A stretch of 9,927 nucleotides of DNA from an uncultured Collinsella sp. (GTDB lineage Bacteria; Actinomycetota; Coriobacteriia; Coriobacteriales; Coriobacteriaceae): the NCBI GenBank assembly GCA_958415625.1, contig CATYZI010000052.1, forward strand, positions 1 through 9,927. Direction: 5' to 3'. The notes beneath the pieces are model-generated. The model ran no database searches. It was not told the origin of the DNA and worked only from the letters and a program-made list of their open reading frames with translations. Shown here piece by piece: positions 1 through 7,076 of the stretch. Position numbers and translations under genes: made by a program. Each line of letters starts with the position of its first letter. Within the stretch, counting starts at the first letter, position 1.

Positions 1-440
1 ACCCTGCGCTGTCTGCCTCTTCGTTTTGTATAAATTACGGTACAGATTGTATATATTTACGGGATATCGCCGCGTTCTCCTGAGGTACCCCATCCTGGCC
101 CGTGCAAAAAACGGAGTATTCTGCAACGTGACCGCGCCAGCACCGCCGCGGGCGGGCAAAACTGTAGGGCGCTGCGTCATTTAGGGTTCCGACATAGCGA
201 GAATGACGTACCTTTGCTTCGAAAAACGGCGAAATCTAACTCAAAACGCTCATAGGGGGTATCTGAAGGCCACCGTTGGCAATACCGAATCGTATGCAGC
301 CAGCTAGAGCTGCTGAATACTCCAAAAAATGCACAGCACACCCCATGGGACCCATTGCCGCATGGCAGGAAACAGGCCCACGGCATCTTCTAGATGCATT
401 CCCGAGGAAATCACATTTGAACTAGCGATCGGATACGGCA
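1..440. other. Gene-free left edge with several small dyads
   Basis: I see no supportable gene here. The short minus-strand frames either run across the helicase terminator or lack a ribosome site and a recognisable product. The sequence is richer in A/T than the genes around it. It holds several small hairpins: CAGC-TAGA-GCTG at 301-312, ATGGG-A-CCCAT at 344-354 and GCATC-TTCTA-GATGC at 383-397. It also holds the inverted pair at 102-334 described separately. It may be a non-coding RNA, a repetitive intergenic element or a decayed gene; the sequence alone does not decide between these. Confidence 0.5.
102..334. repeat. Inverted pair of 23-bp motifs enclosing 187 bp
   Basis: The motif at 102-124 on the plus strand recurs on the minus strand at 312-334. 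The copies share GTGCA, then a six-base A- or T-rich block that differs, then GGAGTATTC, one mismatch and GC. The matching parts are 5, 9 and 2 bp long. The pair could be the ends of a small mobile or repetitive element, or two sites for one factor. I see no target-site duplication just outside the arms and no transposase. Confidence 0.45.
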
Positions 441-477
441 AACAAAAAGGGCCCCGAGCATAATCTGCTCGGGGCCC
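441..477 (-). terminator. Rho-independent terminator of the helicase gene
   Basis: A perfect 12-bp stem (GGGCCCCGAGCA at 449-460 paired with 466-477) encloses a five-base loop. Read on the minus strand it is followed by TTTTTGTT (complement of 441-448). It lies 33 bases past the stop codon of the minus-strand helicase. The U-tract is on the minus-strand side only, so it should serve that gene. Confidence 0.93.
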
Positions 478-510
478 AAACTCATCTCGCCTCACCGCGC
501 GACGGGTTTG

Positions 511-2769
<2,259 letters not shown>

Positions 2770-2998
2770 ATGTTGTTGTTCCTTATCTGCACGCGCAATG
2801 GGCACGGCATGCGGCCGCGCGGGCGTGCTTGGTAGTGCGCTAATACATACAAAAAGGTGCGCACAGAGAGGACGTTGCTCAGCACGCTGGCGATCGCTTT
2901 GGCAGCCCTATCACGCGCCGTCCAGACGCAGCAGCTCTAAGCGATGGAGCAGATTCGCCGCGGGTTAGTATACCCGCGCTTCGCATGCCCCCACGTAA
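2770..2998 (-). promoter_or_regulatory. Candidate promoter and long leader of the helicase gene
   Basis: Reading the minus strand, a -10-like TATACT (plus positions 2967-2972) lies about 200 bases upstream of the helicase start. No good -35 box is visible. If it is used, the mRNA has a leader of about 190 bases, as cold-inducible helicase genes often do. A second weak candidate, TATGTA, lies closer to the gene near 2845. No known riboswitch or RNA thermometer was recognised. Confidence 0.3.
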
Positions 2999-3048
2999 AC
3001 CACAGATGACGAGGCGGACGAGGCGGGCTCGAGGTGGGCCCGGCCGAT

Positions 3049-3107
3049 TGTCTCAATCTGTAACATCTACAGGGCAAATCTTCCTCTACGTGTTACAGAT
3101 TGAGACA
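3049..3107. repeat. 59-bp dyad repeat, unit 1
   Basis: The left arm TGTCTCAATCTGTAACA (3049-3065) and right arm TGTTACAGATTGAGACA (3091-3107) are a perfect 17-bp inverted pair around a 25-bp centre. This is the most symmetric of six copies in the window. It lies between the divergently transcribed helicase and FHA genes, well upstream of both start codons. Confidence 0.95.
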
Positions 3108-3129
3108 AACGGTCGACACGGTTCACAAA

Positions 3130-3188
3130 CGTCTCAATCTGTAACAGTTACCGAGTAAAATCGGTCCTAATTGTTATAGATCAAGACA
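3130..3188. repeat. 59-bp dyad repeat, unit 2
   Basis: Left arm 3130-3146 and right arm 3172-3188, with four mismatches between the arms and again a 25-bp centre. It starts 81 bp after unit 1. The centre contains an extra inner dyad, ACCGA-GTAAAA-TCGGT, so as RNA this copy could fold into a long interrupted hairpin. Confidence 0.9.
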
Positions 3189-3231
3189 GAGGGGGATTTC
3201 CGTCCAGTCCAAACCAAATCTCTCAGTCTTC

Positions 3232-3259
3232 CTGCAATTTCGAACATGTGGCCTATAAT
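3232..3259 (+). promoter_or_regulatory. Promoter of the FHA gene
   Basis: A perfect TATAAT lies at 3254-3259. Upstream at 3232-3237 is CTGCAA with a 16-bp spacer, a weak -35 box; TTCCTG at 3229-3234 is an alternative. Transcription would start near 3266, giving a leader of about 100 bases before the GTG at 3367. Confidence 0.5.
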
Positions 3260-3353
3260 GTTGCTTTGGTTACGCTATATATTGCGCAGCCATTTAATAC
3301 GTCGCCCACCGGGGGCCATTAATTCCTATCGCCATATTGGCTAGGAAGCAATC

Positions 3354-3361
3354 AAAGGAGG
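3354..3361 (+). promoter_or_regulatory. Ribosome site fixing the FHA gene start
   Basis: AAAGGAGG followed by five bases and GTG at 3367. This near-perfect Shine-Dalgarno lies inside the longer reading frame that opens at a TTG at 3337, so the GTG is the better start. Confidence 0.85.
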
Positions 3362-3366
3362 TATCC

Positions 3367-4329
3367 GTGGCAGCAGAGACGCCTTGCTCGGTCCTCTATA
3401 ACGATATTCGCTCGTTCGGCGGTCTTAAACATCTCGAGATCGCCCGAATGCTCATCAATGGAAACTCTTATCTCGGCAGTACCCTGCTCGAGAAATGCTC
3501 TTCCAACCGCTCGTATCTCACCCGTTACATCGTCCATCGCGAGCCTGACCAGTGCGCGCCCGCCATCTACAGCGACTTTGCCGTCACCACGCTCAATCTT
3601 TCCGCGGCAATCTGCAGCAAGCTCGGCGGCGGCGAGTCCGCCTATCAGGCAATCGCCGAGCACTATCGCGGCCCGGCCGCCAACGAAATGATGTCGGCTC
3701 TCGCCAGCTACAAGTTGGACAGCCGCCTATATGCAAATGCCCTCAATCACATCGACAACTTTGACGGCAATGCCGTGCGCGAGAAGAGCACGCTTTACCT
3801 TATGCTCTTTGTGGCAACGGGGGCGCTCGCCGACCCCATCCAAGGCGTGGCCACCGTCGAGCGCTTTTGCGACAGCAAGACAGGCGGGCACTTTGGCACC
3901 ACCGAAACTACCGTCGGACGTGGCTTTATGAGCAGCCTGGAGCAGCCGCGCACTGTCGCCCCCAACCTCGGTCTGCTCAGAACCCATGCCGACAACTGCG
4001 CCGACATGCAAATCCATCCCCTCACACGCGATCCGCGCGGCACGGTAATTGGGTCCTTGCCCAAAACTTCGCCCAGCATCACCGATGTAGGCGCTGATGC
4101 ATCGCGCGAGCATCTCCGCATTTGGCTCGAAGGTGGACGCTGGTACGCCCAGGGCCTTGGGTCGACCAACGGCACAGTGCTCGAATCGGGCGCGGGCGAC
4201 GGCGATATCGTAATCGAGCCGCCGCGCGACCAACGCGAGCCCGGCAAGATCTATTCCCCAGTGGAAATCGAAAACAGCGACAGGCTCCATCTGGGTCTCT
4301 ACACGACATTCCTTGTCATTGTGGACTAG
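3367..4329 (+). CDS. FHA-domain protein with GarA-like ETT segment
   Basis: Soluble cytoplasmic protein of 320 residues; no signal peptide or membrane segment is visible. The C-terminal part (about 222-320) is a forkhead-associated domain, which binds phosphothreonine: it has SREH (246-249) and STNGT (266-270) in the right order. The usual GR at the start of the domain reads GS (about 228-229), so one phosphate contact may be lost. Residues 1-175 are helical-looking and I do not recognise them. Between the two parts is TTETTV (178-183) followed by R, F, a hydrophobic, S and L-E-x-P. This pattern resembles the N-terminal segment of GarA/OdhI that actinobacterial kinases phosphorylate. A Ser/Thr kinase gene follows in the same direction, 171 bases downstream, so the two are probably partners. 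Start: GTG at 3367, chosen on its ribosome site. Confidence 0.9.
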   Translation: MAAETPCSVLYNDIRSFGGLKHLEIARMLINGNSYLGSTLLEKCSSNRSYLTRYIVHREPDQCAPAIYSDFAVTTLNLSAAICSKLGGGESAYQAIAEHYRGPAANEMMSALASYKLDSRLYANALNHIDNFDGNAVREKSTLYLMLFVATGALADPIQGVATVERFCDSKTGGHFGTTETTVGRGFMSSLEQPRTVAPNLGLLRTHADNCADMQIHPLTRDPRGTVIGSLPKTSPSITDVGADASREHLRIWLEGGRWYAQGLGSTNGTVLESGAGDGDIVIEPPRDQREPGKIYSPVEIENSDRLHLGLYTTFLVIVD

Positions 4330-4331
4330 CG

Positions 4332-4375
4332 CGGACGGCGATCGAAAGACGGTCGCCGTCCGTCTTTCGTCTTCT
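4332..4375 (+). terminator. Terminator after the FHA gene with two alternative stems
   Basis: CGGACGGCGA (4332-4341) pairs perfectly with TCGCCGTCCG (4353-4362), starting two bases past the stop codon. A second 9-bp stem, GAAAGACGG (4344-4352) with CCGTCTTTC (4360-4368), overlaps the first, so the two exclude each other. The downstream run TCTTTCGTCTTCT is only moderately U-rich, so termination may be partial. Confidence 0.65.
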
Positions 4376-4407
4376 ACCTTCTGCGTCGTAAACGACAATA
4401 CTCAGCG

Positions 4408-4468
4408 GTATACGTGGGCAGTGTGGCTATCATGGTACTTTACCGATATCCACACTGCCCACGTATAC
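4408..4468 (+). promoter_or_regulatory. 61-bp near-perfect hairpin upstream of the kinase gene
   Basis: GTATACGTGGGCAGTGTGG (4408-4426) is exactly inverted at 4450-4468. The symmetry continues inward after one mismatch as TATC/GATA (4428-4431, 4445-4448) and, past a two-base bulge, GGTA/TACC (4434-4437, 4441-4444), leaving a three-base loop. About 27 base pairs form in all. It ends 21 bases before the AAAGGAA ribosome site of the kinase gene. It could be a leader hairpin, an operator for a dimeric regulator, or a repeat. TATCAT at 4428-4433 is -10-like but has no -35. A 12-bp palindrome, GTCGT-AA-ACGAC, lies just upstream (4385-4396). Confidence 0.85.
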
Positions 4469-4500
4469 GCGCAGCAACCCATGCTAGACAAAGGAACGCC

Positions 4501-6585
4501 ATGGATACTACCGATAGCGCCTATGGCGACAAACTCATCCGTCTTGACACGTTCGACACCGCCGTGGCGGTCGACCCCAGCGCCGAGGACGACGCCAAGC
4601 GTCGGTTTATGACGCTTATTCTCCAGACGGCCCACCGCAACAACGGCAACATCGGGCACGTGCTGCGCGCGACCAACACGAGCGGCGAGGTCTTTGCCGT
4701 CAAGCTACTCAAGGACAACGCCATCCTTTCCGGCCAAGCCCCCGACCGCTCCGCCGAGCAATCGGCCGCTCACCTGGCCAACACCGCCGCGCTGTTCGAG
4801 GAGTATCGTCATCTGTGTACCGTCTCGCACCTGCGCGGATTTCCGCGCGTCTATGGCTACGGATCGTGCGAGGATGACCCGCTCATCCTCATGGAGTGGG
4901 TCGAGGGCACCTCGCTCAAGCAGGCGCTGCCCCTGCTTCCTCACGACGCCTCGGGCGGGCTGACCACCCAGATGGTCGCCGCCGTCGGAAACGCCGTGCT
5001 TCGCGCGCTCTTGATGACCCAAGGCCTCGTGAATCCGGTCATCCATCGCGACCTGTCGCCTGCCAATATCATGTTCCGCACCACCAGCCGAACGCTCAAG
5101 CAGCAGATTGCCGATTGCTCCTTTGACCCCTGCCTCATCGACATGGGCTCCGCGACCATGGCACTCGGCGACGACACAATCACCCGACGTGCCGACATTT
5201 GGCGTTTTGCCACACCCGCATATGCCGCGCCCGAAATGCTCACGCAGGATATCGAAGGCATCGCGGCCCTTCGCCGCTCGCCCGTGATCGACGTCTATGC
5301 GCTTTCGAGCATTCTGTACCAGCTCTACAGCGGTCGCAAGCCGTTCGATGTCGAGTCGACGGGTGCCGCGGCGACCGGCTCGTTCTACCTCATAAAGACC
5401 AAGACCAAACCGGCGCCGCTCGAGCCGCGCTGCGAGGGCGACAAAGCGCTTGTCCAGATCATCATGAAAGGCATTTCGGTCGAACAGGTCGATCGCCCTA
5501 CCGAGCAGCAGATGCTCGAGGTGCTCTCGACATACCTCCCCGCTGCAGAATCTGAGGACCGCGAGGGTGCAGGAGACGAGGCCGCAATTGATATCGATTC
5601 TGGCACGCACCTTAAGGTCGACGTCGCCGGCGAGCGCGCGCGAGAGATCCTGGAGCAGGCCCGTCACGATGCCATGACCCGCCGCCGCTTTGTCATCGGC
5701 GGCGTCGTTGCAGCCGTTGCGGGGCTCGGCGTTATCGGGGCAGCAACCCATGGCTTTGGCATCCCCGACTTCCTGGACGGCATCCGCGGTTCGCTTGACG
5801 ACTACACTTGGGATCAGCTGCAGGAGATTTCGCTCAAGATTAAGGCCGCCGAGACCCGTAGCGAGGCACGCGAGATTGCCAAGCGCTATCATCTGCTCGA
5901 CGATGACGGTCATATCCCCTATCCATGCACCAAGCGCGTGAAGCTCGCCAACGGGCTGGAGGTCGGCGCTCAGCTTGTGGGCATCCGTCACGATGAGCTT
6001 CTGGACGGGACGGGCAAGGCCGGGCTGACGTTTATGTTCGATGCGGGTATTGCCGAGCGCAACGCTGCGGCTGAACCGCCGAGCGCCGGCTGGGCAGATT
6101 GCGAGCTGCGGGAATGGCTCAACGGCGACGGCCTTAAGCTGCTGCCCAACGAGTTGCGCGCACTCATCAAATCCGTCAAAAAGGTCTCGAATAACGTTGG
6201 CGCCGCCAACAGTGCATCGTGTCTGAGCGAGTTGCCCGCAACCCTTTGGCTGCCCGCCATGGTCGAGCTGTGCGGTACGCAACCGCCCGATTCGTTTGCC
6301 GAGGACTATCACTACCTAGCAGACATCTACAACGGCGAGGGCAAGGAGTATCAGCTCTTCCGCGAGCTCAAGGTGAGCCCGTATTCCACGAACGAGACGA
6401 TGGTCCGCCAGTGGAAGGGCAAGGACACCTGCTGGTGGGAGCGCACGGTGAGCCCTGACACATCGGAGAGTGGAGGCACACTCTATTTGAATCGCGTGGG
6501 ACACGACGGCGACGTCTTTACGTACGCAACGCCTGCGGAAAAGCCAAACAAGCGAACCTGTGTGATCCCCGGGTTCTGTATCTAG
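4501..6585 (+). CDS. Membrane-anchored Ser/Thr protein kinase with C-terminal DUF6273-like domain
   Basis: A 694-residue eukaryotic-type kinase. The kinase domain (about 35-345, cytoplasmic) has the ATP lysine in FAVKLLK (K68), HRDLSPANI (182-190, catalytic D184 and N189), DMG in place of DFG (214-216) and AAPE (242-245), so it should be active. A short linker leads to TRRRFVIGG (393-401) and a hydrophobic span (about 397-416), a single membrane anchor that resembles a twin-arginine signal. The outer part (about 417-694) has W-x-D-x-x-L-R-x-W-L-N (531-541), CWWER (644-648) and the ending PGFCI, the pattern I associate with DUF6273 domains, possibly a sensor. It follows the FHA gene and may phosphorylate that protein; no PP2C phosphatase is in the window. 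ATG 4501 is preceded by AAAGGAA; the frame also opens at a GTG at 4414, inside the hairpin and without a ribosome site. Confidence 0.93.
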   Translation: MDTTDSAYGDKLIRLDTFDTAVAVDPSAEDDAKRRFMTLILQTAHRNNGNIGHVLRATNTSGEVFAVKLLKDNAILSGQAPDRSAEQSAAHLANTAALFEEYRHLCTVSHLRGFPRVYGYGSCEDDPLILMEWVEGTSLKQALPLLPHDASGGLTTQMVAAVGNAVLRALLMTQGLVNPVIHRDLSPANIMFRTTSRTLKQQIADCSFDPCLIDMGSATMALGDDTITRRADIWRFATPAYAAPEMLTQDIEGIAALRRSPVIDVYALSSILYQLYSGRKPFDVESTGAAATGSFYLIKTKTKPAPLEPRCEGDKALVQIIMKGISVEQVDRPTEQQMLEVLSTYLPAAESEDREGAGDEAAIDIDSGTHLKVDVAGERAREILEQARHDAMTRRRFVIGGVVAAVAGLGVIGAATHGFGIPDFLDGIRGSLDDYTWDQLQEISLKIKAAETRSEAREIAKRYHLLDDDGHIPYPCTKRVKLANGLEVGAQLVGIRHDELLDGTGKAGLTFMFDAGIAERNAAAEPPSAGWADCELREWLNGDGLKLLPNELRALIKSVKKVSNNVGAANSASCLSELPATLWLPAMVELCGTQPPDSFAEDYHYLADIYNGEGKEYQLFRELKVSPYSTNETMVRQWKGKDTCWWERTVSPDTSESGGTLYLNRVGHDGDVFTYATPAEKPNKRTCVIPGFCI

Positions 6586-6597
6586 GCGGCGGGCGTC

Positions 6598-6625
6598 TTG
6601 CCGTGACGGGACCCCTCCCCGGCAA
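6598..6625 (+). terminator. Possible weak terminator after the kinase gene
   Basis: TTGCCG (6598-6603) pairs with CGGCAA (6620-6625), and the loop can add GGG/CCC pairing. Only a short TTGTCT follows, so it is a poor intrinsic terminator. It touches the first downstream 59-bp repeat, which could itself help end transcription. Confidence 0.3.
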
Positions 6626-6626
6626 T

Positions 6627-6685
6627 TGTCTCGATCTGTAACACTAGCTCGGCAGATACAGGTCTAGATGTTACAGAACGAGACA
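6627..6685. repeat. 59-bp dyad repeat, unit 3
   Basis: Left arm TGTCTCGATCTGTAACA (6627-6643), right arm TGTTACAGAACGAGACA (6669-6685), one mismatch. Compared with unit 1, arm position 7 changes from A:T to G:C on both sides, which preserves pairing. It starts 41 bases after the kinase stop codon. Confidence 0.95.
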
Positions 6686-6706
6686 AAACCCAACCCCGCG
6701 AGACAA

Positions 6707-6765
6707 CATCTCAATCTGTAACAGTAAGGGGTCAAAAAACTCTCTAGATGTTACAGATCAAGACA
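6707..6765. repeat. 59-bp dyad repeat, unit 4
   Basis: Left arm CATCTCAATCTGTAACA (6707-6723), right arm TGTTACAGATCAAGACA (6749-6765), four mismatches. It starts 80 bp after unit 3. The right arm shares its CAAG variant with unit 2. Confidence 0.92.
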
Positions 6766-6787
6766 TTTGAGTTGACCGCGGACGCTC

Positions 6788-6846
6788 TGTCTCGATCTGT
6801 AACAGTTAGAGGTCATATTTGCTGCTAGATGTTACAGATTGAGACA
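6788..6846. repeat. 59-bp dyad repeat, unit 5
   Basis: Left arm TGTCTCGATCTGTAACA (6788-6804), right arm TGTTACAGATTGAGACA (6830-6846), one mismatch that would be a G:U pair in RNA. It starts 81 bp after unit 4. Confidence 0.95.
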
Positions 6847-6867
6847 TTAAGTTTCCCGTCAACTGTT

Positions 6868-6926
6868 TGTCTAAATCTGTAACAGTTACGGCTCAAAAAC
6901 CGGTTCAGACGTTACAGATTGAGATG
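6868..6926. repeat. 59-bp dyad repeat, unit 6
   Basis: Left arm TGTCTAAATCTGTAACA (6868-6884), right arm CGTTACAGATTGAGATG (6910-6926). It starts 80 bp after unit 5 and is the most worn copy, with changes at both outer ends. It is the last unit, 72 bp before the copA promoter. Confidence 0.9.
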
Positions 6927-6998
6927 TTTGGCAGAGACGGCCACCGATTGAGCAGCCGCCCTCATCTGTAATGAAAAGTCATACATTCCAACTATTAC

Positions 6999-7029
6999 TG
7001 GACACCCCCAGGGGGTATGGGTGTATAGT
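6999..7029 (+). promoter_or_regulatory. copA promoter with CsoR-like operator
   Basis: TGGACA (6999-7004) and TATAGT (7024-7029) form a -35/-10 pair with a long 19-bp spacer. Inside the spacer is ACCCCC-A-GGGGGT (7004-7016), followed by AT. This G/C-run palindrome matches the general form of CsoR copper-repressor operators, where Cu(I) binding releases the repressor. A 19-bp spacer is also typical of MerR/CueR-activated promoters, but the palindrome looks more like CsoR. No regulator gene is in the window. Confidence 0.65.
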
Positions 7030-7076
7030 ATCGGCAGGTTAACAATTCCAACACCGAACTACAGAAAGGAGAAGCC

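Noticed and set aside
22..60. Degenerate extra half-site of the 59-bp repeat (GTACAGATTGTATA near 37-50)
   Set aside because: Only a partial match to one arm and no partner arm 42 bp away; consistent with chance in A/T-rich DNA.
177..495. Short minus-strand reading frames at the left edge
   Set aside because: No ribosome site or recognisable product, and one runs through the helicase terminator. Kept as gene-free.
3337..3366. Upstream TTG start for the FHA gene
   Set aside because: It has no ribosome site, and the strong AAAGGAGG inside this extension is placed for the GTG at 3367.
4414..4500. Upstream GTG start for the kinase gene
   Set aside because: It would place the start codon inside the 61-bp hairpin with no ribosome site; ATG 4501 has AAAGGAA at the right distance.
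4705..6312. A 535-residue minus-strand frame across the kinase gene
   Set aside because: A GC-driven shadow frame with no recognisable motif; the plus strand carries complete kinase motifs.
6627..6926. CRISPR array
   Set aside because: The repeats alternate in orientation with fixed 25-bp and 21-22-bp gaps, the 25-bp centres are related to each other, and there are no cas genes. This does not fit a direct-repeat array with unique spacers.
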